Assembly (NCBI GenBank): GCA_022605955.1
Contig: JAKCOZ010000021.1
Span: 16,852,161 to 16,916,160, forward strand
DNA from: Rallus limicola
Taxonomy: Eukaryota; Chordata; Aves; Gruiformes; Rallidae
Length of the DNA stretch: 64,000 nucleotides
Direction: 5' to 3'
Each line of letters starts with the position of its first letter. The stretch's first letter is position 1. This document shows positions 22,401 to 34,400 of the stretch, in pieces. The notes beneath the pieces are model-generated. The model made no database searches. It was not told the origin of the DNA and saw only the letters and a program-made list of their open reading frames with translations. The position numbers and the translations under genes are program-made.

Positions 22401-25400
22401 GAACGGCAAAAACAAAGAAAAAAATTAAAACCAAAAAAAGACAAATGTTTCAGTGTGGTCTGCTGGCTTCTGTCCTTTGACAAGGAAGCACACATCTGGC
22501 TGGAAGAGATCCCAGTATCTGCAAAGGGACCCTGCTGTACTCACTGCTGCAATCAGCACCTAAGTTCTCCCGAAACATCAGTCAGAAACAGGAAGCAGCC
22601 TGAGAACCACCTTTCTAGATTACTGTCATCCACACAAATACAGCCTGACTTTCCAAGTCCACAAACCCAAATTTCAGGCAGCAAAACCCACATCACATGG
22701 GGATCGAGCCATCCGGACCCACTCAGCCCAGAGATGCCACAAACCTCAGAGCTTCCTAGAGGAACAGACAGGCACTGCTCGGCTGCCTTTCCCAAAGGAC
22801 AGGGTGAGCCCAGGAAACAGAGAGGAACCTCACTTCTAAGCCTCTGCTAAATGGGGAATCCAGCTCAGCTGGCCATGTCCCAGGGAACCTGCCAGGGCTG
22901 AGGGCTGTCTGCTGCCTCCAGGACTCCTGAGCTGCTCCCGCTTGTTGGGGGCACATGGGTTGCCCACCTGCACGGCAGCCTCAGGATGACTCATGCTCCA
23001 GGATTTATCTTGGAGAAAGATAAATCACAATGTTCAAAAGGGAAGCGTGTCCATCTGTAAACCCACGTTATCTCATTGCCTGTGGGCAGGTTGGAGATTT
23101 TGCATTAAAAAAAGGGACTAAGAACCCTGAAAAGACTGAAGGCTAACCAGACAGCCCAGGAGGAGCTTTGAACCTGCCTGCAGCAGAGAAGAAAGCTGGC
23201 AGAGCCCCTTTGAGGAAATCCAAGCTGCTAGCTGACCAGTCCCACTGTTTTAGGTTGGCAAGGAGCCTCGCAGGGCGTGCAGAGCATCCTGAGCTCCACC
23301 CAGCACAGATGGACGGTAAACCCACAGCCCCATCTCCCTCTCCACAGCCAGCTGCACTGCGTAGCCTGGAGCCTGCAGAACTGGGAAGGGTGCGGCAGGG
23401 CTTACCCTTAATATCCAGCAGAGAAAAATGGTGGTTGTTGGTGGCTTCAGGTGCCAGCGTGAAGTAGAAACGATGGCCACTCTGAGGCTCATCACGGTCC
23501 ACAACGCTTATTGTCTGAATCAGCTGTAGAGAGAAAGCAGAGAGGAGAATCAGTGGTGCCCCTGCAACCCCCACCTCAGGTCTGGTCCAGCAGTGCATCA
23601 CCAGCTCCTGCTGCAGCAAGGGGTGAGCCTTTGCCCCTGGTGATGGGCTTAGCTGTAGGCTGCCAGCAAAGTGGCTCCTAGCGTGACAGCAGCTGCATGG
23701 GAAGGTGTTCAGGCAGAAGGGGAAGGATGGGCAGGCTGGCACTGGTCCAGAGCACTGCTTGCAGCACAGAAATGCTGCAGACACTGATGGAGACCCAGGA
23801 GAAGGGCTGGGGAACACCCACTACCTGGCCTGGCTTGGCATCCTCACACACAGCAGCTTCATAGGGAGTGGCGAGCTCAGGCGGATTGTCATTCACATCC
23901 AGGATACGGATACGGAGAGAGGCTCTTGACACCTGTGAGTGATTATCTGAAACAAAAGAAAAGGAAGCAGGGTTTCAGCAGGAATTGCTATCTGCTATTA
24001 GCAGGGAGTCACTGGTCTGGGTGTCCATCCATCCAGAGGCCATCGCAGCTGTTCAACTGCTGACAGTGTGGAGGGTCACACTGCAGTGCTGATCATCTCT
24101 GCATGCTGGCAGTGCCCACAGAGCAGCACTCAGCCTCACCACAACCTGTTTTCCAACACAGAGACCCGACTGGTGGGCTGTGTACCAAGGACTCCCAAAA
24201 TGCAGCTGTTCTACCCCTGGAAAAGCAGAGCAGCCCTGAATGAGTCCCCACAATAAGGGTCTGTTACCACTGACGAGTATCTGTGCTAGAGCCGGACAGC
24301 ACCAGGAGGGGACAAGCAAATTCAGATGTGAGAACATCATCACCTGAGATGGACCCTGACCTTTACTGCCCAGGGGCTGAAAGGATGGCTGAGAGGTGAG
24401 TGAGCAGCACCGGGGTGTAAACCAGCAGATATCAACAGAGAGCATCAGACAGTGATGAACTCTGCCACGTGCACCTCCATCACACCCAGGGAACCCGGGG
24501 TTAGATGCTCCCTGCCCAGGCAGGGGGATCCTGTCCCAGGACTGGGACTTTGCACATGGACACTGGCCTTGTGTTGCCAGAAGCAGCTTGAACTCAGCAC
24601 GACCTACCAGCTGGCTCAGGGGGGTAACGTGACAAGATGTAGGGCAGCCCCTTCACTCGCCAGCCCATGGCACATGTGGGCAGCAGTGCTGGGGGGCTCG
24701 CAGCCCACTCCCCTCCCTGGGGGTGCTGCTTGGAGCTCTCTCTGCACATCGGACAGGGACTGTATTTACAGCTCCGCTCTCTGCAGTGCTGCTCTACCCC
24801 ACAGCATGCACCGCAAAGGTACATTGAGCTCTTGCTGTAAGATTATAAATCACTCCAGAGGGCCTAATGTTTTGTGAAGCACCTCATGTGCTTCCAGAAA
24901 CGCCAACTCCCTCATACTCCATCTCCTTTGTTTTACCCAGAGGTTGTGACGGTGACAGACCCAATGCCTCTCTCCTCACTTGGGCAGGAGCTCTACTGCT
25001 TGTTTGTCTATAAAATTAATGCTGGCCCCCGCAGATCAGATGGGGGAGGACCCAGGGGAGAGGAGATTTAGCATTGCTCCATAATTAGTTGGGAACCTAA
25101 GCCCCCTCCCCAGAGCTGCCTTCACCCTGTTCTCGCGTTATCACTCCCTCTCACCCAGACCAGCTGCTCTGGTGATTAGATGGTTGTTTTCGGGGGAGGG
25201 AGGCAGAAGTCGTGACTAAAAGCCTGGAACGATGTGTTATTTTAAAAGGCATATTGGTGCAGTGAAATAAACTGCAATTGCTTTCAGGGAGAGAGGAAGG
25301 GGGAGGCAGCAGGGCTGGAAGGGAGTGGGGAGCCCGGGGAAAGGGAGCGGGGGACAGAGGGGTGAGCCTGATTCTCACTGGGGCTGGGAAGGAGCAGGAG

Positions 25401-28400
25401 GAAAATGGGTTCCATTCCTGCAAGGAACATACCAGCATCTCATAGCCCTGAGCTCCCAGGAAGAGAGGGAACTGTCCCTGTGGCTCAGCTCTGAAGCAAT
25501 CAGTATTGTTCTGGAGGCACTGCCAAGAGGAGGAAAGCCAGAAAGAAAAGGGAGGAAGAAGAAGAGCCCAGGAGAAGGAAGAGCCCAGGACCCCATCCCT
25601 TCCCCCTCTTACAACCTGGAGGATTGGTTCCTCTCCCCCTGCCTGACCCAGTGTGAAGCAGGAGCTAATCCCACACTGCCAAACTCACCCCAGGACCTGT
25701 TGGCACAGAGCGTGTGATGGAGGCTCCACAGGGCTGGGCTTGGACATCCATGTGAGCCCAAGCACAGCAGTTTCCCTTTGAGATCACGTCTCACAGCCCC
25801 GTCAGGAGGGATGCGCTCAGCGTATTCAGAGCTGGGCATAACCAGAGGTCTGTTGTGTTCCACAGCGTCAGGGAGCATCTGCCACAGTGTTTTATGCCAT
25901 GCACGTGAGTTAGGTCATCCACACGCCGGAGCACAGCGCCGAGGACCTGCGCTGACCCCTCTGCCAGAACCATAACTCACAGCCTGCTCCCCCGAGCGCA
26001 GCTCAAAGCACAGTTGTCCTTTCTAAATGCACCCAGTCATAAAAAAAGGCTCTCCTTTTGCCTCTTCCGAAACTGCTGAAGCCCGAGGCTCACGCTTGCT
26101 CCTGCCTCAGTCACAGGGTTAGAATCTGACATCTCCAGGAAGATCGAGGTTAGAGATGCAACCATCACATTGGCTTCTAGTCCTCCAGCGAGGCACACAT
26201 TGGCTTCTTATTTTGGCGGTAGCATCATCTATTTGAAGGTTCCTCAGATGCTTTATCTGCCTCCCTCTTCTCTTGAGCCAGGACCAGGATTTATGGGTGG
26301 AACATAGGCGGGGGGGGAATCTCCAAAGTATCTCTGAAATACGTTTGCTGTAACTGGTATGACAAACTGAATTTAGGATGGTCAGAAGTGCAGGTAAGAT
26401 GGGAGTGCAGCTGTGATGGAAGACATGATGCGCTTGACTAATGCGGACTTCGGGCCTGCAAGGCCAAAAGTTCTGACCTGTGCTTCCTCTACACACACGG
26501 CAACAAAGGCACAAACCCCCACCCATGCTCCAGCACACACAATAAATGCTCAGTGGCTGCATACCGTAGCCAGGAAGAACAGCAGACCGGGTGGATGAGG
26601 GCTGCAGGAAGGTGCAGAAACCTGCCCTTGCAGGGCCCTGCCCAGAGACCACGGTGAAGGGCTGCACGTGCCAGGCTCAGCACGACTGGAAGAAGGGGGG
26701 GGAAAAAGTCATCTTCCATTGCAGCATCTCTCCTCGGTATTCCAGCTCAGCTGACTGACATGCAAATTAGTTTAATTATTTCTTCTTCTAAAATAAATTA
26801 TATTTTGCAGTGGCTGCAATATGTTGTGTCAGGCAAAATTACATTCAATATTTTTAAACTAATTGATGTCAGCCTTGAGAAAACCTGATTGACAGCAGCG
26901 AGGAAACTAGGCTGCTACCTAAACGCTTTCCTAAATTAAAATTAAACATGCCGTTTTTCTGCATTTCCTCCAGGAGTTGGAATGCTATTAATCTGAAAAG
27001 ACTGAGGAAGGAGACATGGAAAATACACAGAACGAGGGGGGAGACACTCGGAAGGAACACGGCAGCACAGCGTGAGAGCTCCAGGCTGATGACTGGCAGC
27101 TGCCTTTGCCAACGTGGGCTGAGTTATTTCAGAGCTGCTGGAGCCTGCCGGGGGTAGTGGACAGTTCTGTCTTCGCTGCCGTGCTGCAGCTGCTGCACTT
27201 CCCTCAGTGCTACAATGAGTGGGGTGCCAAGGTGCCACGGGATGGATGGGCAGCACCAGGGAAGCTGCAGTCCTACTGCACGGCAACACGGAGACTGAGC
27301 CTCAAATGCTCCAGAGCTAAATCTTCAGCGACATCCCAGAGTATTTTTATTGGTTTTTTTCCCTTAATTTAATTAACTGTGACTGTAATGCGAACTGTAC
27401 GATATCCTTATCTTAAACCTTCAGATGCAGAAGGGCAACAACGTACCCCCTCCCCAGGCTCTGGGCAGCCAGCTGCCTGCTGGACTGAGGGACATCCAGC
27501 AGCTCCCAGCACCCGCTCTGAAACACAGGAAACTTCGTGGCAGCAGCTCACGGTTTGGGGAAGGGACTGCTGAGATGCTCAGTCACCCCTGCAGCGGCAG
27601 GAAAGGAGGGGAGCTGAGGTGACTGCTGTGCTGGGATCAAGTCCTTACCCCTTGCAGCCCCCCCAAACTCACACTAGAGCACTGTGCCTTTTTACATGTG
27701 GATCCTGAAGCACACAGAGCACTCGCACTCCTGCCTGCACACACAGCCCTGTGGTCACCCCTCACACAGAGGTGCTTGGCAGCTTTCCTGGGGTGGGAAG
27801 CACGGTTTGAGGAAAGCCCAGAGGACCTTGGGCTCTTTGTGGCTGCAGCACCAAGGGAGACACAGCTCAAACACCACTGGGTACAGCGTACAACCCACTC
27901 CTTCACCTCGAGACTAAACTGGTACAATACCAAATTCACAATCCTTAGGTTAGCAGGGAAGCCAGAAGAGGCAGCGGTGGAATTTATTCTTCGCTATCTC
28001 AGCAAATTGGGAGAGAAAAATGCAGATCTGAGGACTGGAATGGGACACTCTTCCCAGCACTCAGCACATGGCTGTGAAGCACAGGGTGGTGGCATGGATG
28101 TCAGCACAGCTGCCCGACTGCAAAGCTGACGGCAAGGACAAAGCTGGGGCATGCCAGGGTATGGCTCATTGGACACAGGCGGCTAACATCAGAGGCTGGA
28201 GCTGAAAACGTGGCTCCCAGCTGAGGGGAAGCAAAGCGGAAGCAGTGGTTAAGCCAAGTAACATATAAATGGCTCTCACCTCTCCTGAGTCCTGCCCGAA
28301 CTCAGCAGCGTGAGTCATTAAATCGCATCCAAACACAATGCTCTGATTAAAGCCAGTCTCCAGCAGGAAGATTTATCATCTCAATTACCAGCAGTGGACA

Positions 28401-31400
28401 CAGCAGTCAAGGCCTCATCATTTTACATGAGCAAAGAGGAAAACAGGAAGAGAATCACTAATATTAGCCCAAGGAAGGTAAACAGCTTGCAAGTGAGATG
28501 GAGATTTATCTCTGGAAATGCTTGGCTTGGTCGCAGGCCAGATTTGCTGAGCAGCCCCCAAGCTTCCTGCTGGCTGCCATGTTGCAAGGCCAAATATTCT
28601 GACAGTTGCTAGCCGTCCCATGCAGCTCATGCTGGGGAATGCCTGTTCTGGGGGGGGGCCTGACCCCTCCTCACCTCCCTGCTGCTGCAGCCATCCCACT
28701 GGCGCAGGCAGGCACCTCCTGCAGCTCTTCTCACTGCTCTTCCCCTGCAAACAGCCTCTTTGGTGGGGCTCGCATGCCTGGATGGGGGCTGTGCTGCAGG
28801 ATCCCGGTGGGGCTCTCAAAGATGGGGGCACAGCTCTTGTATCCAGCGGCTCAAAGCAAATGGGCAGGATGCCCACAGGAACAAGCCATATCAGCAGGGA
28901 AGATTTCCATCAGCTGCTATTCCTTAAACCTTTCCCAGGAGCGTCCTGCCAGCTGCAGGGAGGGCAGCTCGAGGAGGCTGCAGGGAGGCGAGACCTTGGT
29001 GCCACACGTGTGCCCGTACGCTGCGGGAATTGAGTGAGCACAACTTCCCACCAGCTCCAACAAGTGAATGCGGCAGGCACAAGCCCGGGCAGTAGGATGC
29101 CTGGCAGGCTCACTCCCTTCCTCCTGCAAAGCTTCCATCACACTCAGGAAGAATATTTTACTGCAGCTAACATCCTGCTCGACTGTGCGGCAGAGCCTGC
29201 AGCAGCCAGCTGCAAACCACACACCTGTGGTGAACGCTGCGGGTCCCTGCCAGCTCCTCCCCAACCTCAGACACCTCTGTGCTGGCAACTGATCAGGCAA
29301 GCATCTGATGGCATCAGATGCACCGATGCCAGCACAGAGGCACCAAGCCACATTGCACTCTGCGCTGGCACTGTGCATGGCATGGCCTGACAGCTGCCGC
29401 ACAGCCCCACTCCCAAACCCCTCCATCACTTGGAAGGCTGTAGCTTTACAACTGCCCTTTCCACCAGAGGATTCAGACATAAATTGTACTTTAAATTCAA
29501 TATCAGTCATTAATATTTCATGATTACAAAACGTTAAGGATAATGTCACTGGGAGGAATGTCTGGGCAGTTAAAACGGATGAGTCAGAGCTCACCAACGG
29601 GAGAAGTCAGAGCACTGAAGATTCTCCCTGGCATCTGAAGCAATCCAGCCTGACAGGCTTTCCTGCCGGAGGGGAGCCGCAGCATTTACTGACTTGTTCT
29701 GAAACCCTAGCCGCTGCATGTAAACATTGTCCTTCTGATTCTTGTCACCTCATGTTTCCTCTGGTTGTTGAGTTGTGCTGCAACACCGCAAGATCCTCCC
29801 ATCCCCAGCCACCCCTGGATCCCCCCCTGATGTGCCATTGCTCTGCAGCAGGATCCCCTCCTTTGGGTGTGCCCAGGCAGCACGGCCATGCCTGCCCATT
29901 GCTGCCTGATGCCAGGCACAGCTCATGACAGCGCTGTAGCCAGACAGTGCAGAGGTTACCCCTGCCAGCAGGCACAAAGCATCAGCATGGAAAGTGGCTT
30001 CAGACACAGCAGAACTAGAGATGTCCCCACCAGGCAGTGTGGGTCTGGCCAGGGCTGCTTCCCCCTCCTCTCCTGGCATCCTGGCCTGCCCAGAGCAGAT
30101 GGATGCCACTACAGTGGGGTGACCCTGCAGCAGGAACCCATCTCAGGGCCACAGATCAGCCCCAATACAACTTCTCAAATGTAAAGAGCATCTTCTTGCT
30201 CAAGAATGAGCAAAGAAACAAGAACTAGAATTCCTGAGGGGTCTCCTGGAGTGAAGCCTGGAAGGCTCCTGCCCACAGATAGATAGGTCTTGGCACACGA
30301 CTGCAGATGTCAGGAGGTGCTTTGCAGCCAAAGCAGCTCCCTGGTACCAGCTGTCGTGGAGCAGCAGAGCACAGGAGGTCCCAGCCTGCCCTGGCGGCTT
30401 GTGCATCCAAAATGTGCTATGACTTTCTGCTTCCCAGCATGGCACCAGGGACTGAAGCCCCTTCTCCATCTTCAGGCTCAGAAAAAGGAGGGACAGAGCT
30501 ATCCCTAGGGCCCAGATCTGTACAGGGACCTGCAGAGCCCATGAGCCAGGGCAGTGCACAAACATTAGCAGGATGCCCAGGGCAACCCCCAGCAGCTTCC
30601 TACCTGCAGTGGAGCACCTGCAGAGAAGCAAAGCCTGCCCTTTGCTGCTATAATTTTCTTTTAATTCCTCAAGAAGAGTTTATTCAGAGCTCCTCTGAGC
30701 AGCAGGACCCAGGTTTGGCTGGTTGGTTGAGGTTTTTTTTTCCTCTTTCTTAACTGGAGAAGAAAAGACAAACAGAATTTCTGCTGGAAGCATCCATGCC
30801 AGCTCCACCGCCCCCATCACACCGAGTAAGATAAACTAACAAAACCTGCAGAGCCCACTAAGCTGTTCCCTCCTGGCTCTCCCAGCTGGGTGCAGGCAGA
30901 TTTGGCAGTTACTGTAAATACAGGCTAAAAGATTGCACAGCCATAAGGGAGGGAAGAGTCCATCCCCAGGGCTCTTGCTGGAGGGTCAAAAGGGGCTAAT
31001 TTCAGGAGAGGACAAAAGAGCTTCACCTCATCTTCTGCCTGTGACTTTTCCTGGTGGGATGCAGGGCGAGGCCAAGCCCTGCAGCCAGAGCTGGAGCAGC
31101 TTGGCACAGCAGCCCTGGCAGCGGCACAGCTTCCCATCCCCAGCAGTGGGGCTCAGGGATGCTCTGCTCCTGCAGCCCCTTCCCACTGCTGCAGTGCTGG
31201 GATGTACTATCCGCTCCTTGCTGTGCCTTGCTAAATCTGTAGCCACACCAAGGGCTGGGAATCCAAGGAGAAAGGGCATGGGAGGCATCCAGAGCTGCAT
31301 ATGCAGTGCGCAGGTACAGCCCACAGAACCCAACCACCATGAGCCCCCAGCAGAAGCGAGCATGGGCAGATGTCTGAGCCACAGAGCTCCAGGGTGGTGA

Positions 31401-34400
31401 GACATCCACCCACCACACACGGCTGAGCTGCGGGGATGCAGCTGATGTGAACACAGACCCCCCCACCCCAGGAGCCCCCAGAGCTGCTCAGCAGGTGTGA
31501 ATGCAGGGAGTGAGCTGCAGAAGGGATGACTGGCAGAGCTGGTGCATAGATAACACAAATTTGATTAGCGTTCATCAAATATACTATTCGACCATGCTCC
31601 CTTATTAATGCTCGAGTCAGGAAGAGTATTTTTAGGTTGTCTCAGGAGATGTCAGGCTCAGTGCTGCTGCACTTGTTTTTACATCAGCGGTAATTAACAG
31701 CTGCATCTTGGTCACCTTTGCAGTGAAGGCACCACCCATATTTCCCCCCTGCCCCACTCTGGCCCAGCACAGACTGCTCCACACAGCGCTCCATCTCACC
31801 TGCTTCCATGGCCAGGACAGTGATGTTGTGCCACCCTGCCGTCTCCCGGTCCAGGACCTTTCCTGTCACAATGGCACCTGTGTTGGCATCAATGTCAAAG
31901 ATCCTCTCCGTGTCTGTGCTGCGGTCAATGGCATACCTGAGACCAGGCAAAAGGGGACACTGTGAACAACCAGAGGTACTGAGCCCAACCTCACCATCAG
32001 CCTCAGGGGTACGGGGATCCAACACAACAGGCTCTGTATCACTCCTCTTACTCTTCCTCTGCTGCAGCACCTACCAGACTGCCAGCCCAGAGCCCTCAAG
32101 TAAAATTTAAGCATAGGGTTCGGTGCATAAAGTGGATCTAAGCACAGACTGTGGACAAGGGGAGAAGCCCGCTCTGATGGGAACCTTCTGTTCAGGGTAG
32201 ACAGAATGATACAGAAACCATGGGCTGTAATTCCACTCCTGAGTCTGAAAAGCTGTCAAGATATAGTTTTGGGAACACCACCAATGCAAACTGAAGAAGG
32301 GTGCCCCTGCTAAAGGAGCCCACTTCACCTACTACCCCCTCCCCTGATCCTGCCACAGCACCCACCCAAGCAAGAGGCCCAAGGGCAGCATGGCAGCACA
32401 TAGTCAGGCTGCGAGCCAGACCTGCAGGCAACCTGGACTGCAACTACAGCAGCTGCAAAGCACAAGGTCTCTTCTGAATCTAGGCTGAACCTCTGCAGCT
32501 GGAGAAAGAATCCCAGCAGCAGAGAGGGAGGCAATGGCCAGCATCCCTGCAACCAACACAGCACATCATCCCCAGCATCTCTGAGCCTTGCCCTGGTTTG
32601 GGCTTCCCAGTTTCACAGGAGCAGGCTGAAGAGTTCCTCCGGCTCCAGCTGCTCCTTCACACACAGCTCTCACTCTTCTTCAGCTGCTCCAGTCCTGTCC
32701 CAAACAGCATTCCCCTTGACATCCCACCCGCTCCCTGTGTCACCCCTGGGGAGCACAACTCCCACCTCTTCCCAAAGGACACCCCCCCCAGAGCCCACAA
32801 GACTGTGTGGATGGGGGGTTTGGCTCTCTGCCTCAGCCATGGTTCCACAAGCCCATGCACTCAGTCCCAATGGCATGTCCTGCATTTCCAACCATTACCC
32901 AGGGAATAAAGCAGGTCAAGCCTAAATCAGGGCACAATTAGATGTGTGCTCCTTGGAGACAGGGACTGGAAGGGAAGCCCAGATCCAGCTGGGACTCTCG
33001 AGCACAGCCGCAACACAAATAACAACCACCACCTCTGCAATCAGAATTAGAAATCCAGAAGGCCTACAAATCACAAACAATGCAGCATAATGTTATTGTG
33101 TACAGCATCTTTCAGACACACTGCATCCCAGAGTGCTTTACAGAATTAAATAATACAAGACAGTGAACAGTACAATGGATAAATTACCAAAAGGAGGGCT
33201 GTGAATAAATTAAAGCCTTCAGTCCCATGTCCAACAGAAAGAAGATAAATGTAGGGACAAAGCAAGCTGGAGAGCCGGCGAGACAGGACACTCCTGAGAG
33301 GCTGGGTCAGACAAGAGGAGCAGAATGGGATGGGCTGTAGGCTAGAAGCACATTCTGCATGGCAGAGGTGCTCCACACACCGCGGGGCATCTTTACCAAG
33401 TGCTTATGTCTCAGCTGGTACCATCCAGCCGTAGTCTGTGGGTCCATCATCCCCACGGCTTGCAGCCAAGGAACACCTTCGGCATGCAAGGGTGACACTC
33501 TGCACGAAGGCACTGATGTCTCCCATGTTTGGGGAGACAAACCACATCTCTGGAGGGGCACTTACCCACACAACTGGGCAGCTCTAGCCCTGACAGAGGC
33601 ACAAAGGCAGATCTATGCTGTTTAAAGTGTTACACAGCACCAGATTACATTCCCCAGCTCTCTTCCAGACAAAGAGAGGGACGAGAGAGAAAATACAATA
33701 GCACTTGCTTGCAGTTAAGGAAAAACGTTCAAAAATCGCTATCTAAATTGCGTCTATGCACACATACAGGATAGCATGTTCTGCTGGCTTCCTGCCCCCT
33801 CCTTGCATCTAGAGGCAAGGGGATCTGCCACACAAAGCCAGGCACAAGCCAAGGCATCTCAACCAACTGCTGGGGACTTCCTCATCATCTCACGTTTTCT
33901 GCCCCACCTCCCAGCTGGAAACAGAGCCTCTGCAGGTATGCAGCCAGCTCCAGAAGGGACAGTGACACTGTCTTGGCATGTATGGCAGCCTCTCACCCAC
34001 CCTGTGCTCAGTCACTGCAAAGGGAAAGGGGAGGTCTACCCATTCTACACGTCAGGCCAATGGACTGCTGGAAGGAGGAACAGAGACCAGGATGAAAACA
34101 CCCAATATCTTTCCAATAGCGTAAATGATGCATAATAGCTCCCATTGTTCTCCCACATCAGCTGACCTCAAACACAGCCCATTTTTCTATCCCACTTTTT
34201 AAAACCGTGAGGAGTTTAAGATGGTACTTCACTCTCCATATGCCTTCCCCGCTTCTCAGGGAAGCACATGCCTGTTTTGTTCACACTCGTGTCATTGCTG
34301 CATAAACAAAGATGTCTGCAGAAAATAGCTACACAGAGAAACCCAGCTAGCGACGGGAGACATCACGGAGCCCAGAAACATCTGACACAGACTGCCTGCA

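Larger units (their letters stand above)
14870..23405 (-). other. CDH22 intron between coding exons 9 and 10 (8.5 kb)
   Basis: No second gene or recognisable transposon was seen. It contains a SOX-POU composite site (17345-17358), a purine-rich tract at about 21280-21430, and an AT-rich patch at about 19190-19240. The other open frames are short and show no domain. Confidence 0.8.
23947..31799 (-). other. CDH22 intron between coding exons 7 and 8 (7.9 kb)
   Basis: No gene or transposon was recognised. It has purine-rich tracts at about 25275-25380 and 25526-25592, and AT-rich candidate elements at 26741-26960, 28245-28400 and about 29460-29560. A further patch at about 31550-31690 is close to the exon 7 donor. 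Confidence 0.8.

Noticed and set aside
23143..23405. Open frame continuing past coding exon 9 into the intron
   Set aside because: The donor GTAAGC is good and the next exon joins in phase. The extension has no conserved features.
33100..33170. Possible ancient MIR/L2-type fragment (GAGTGCTTTACAGAATTAAA)
   Set aside because: The match is short and from memory. A library search would be needed to support it.
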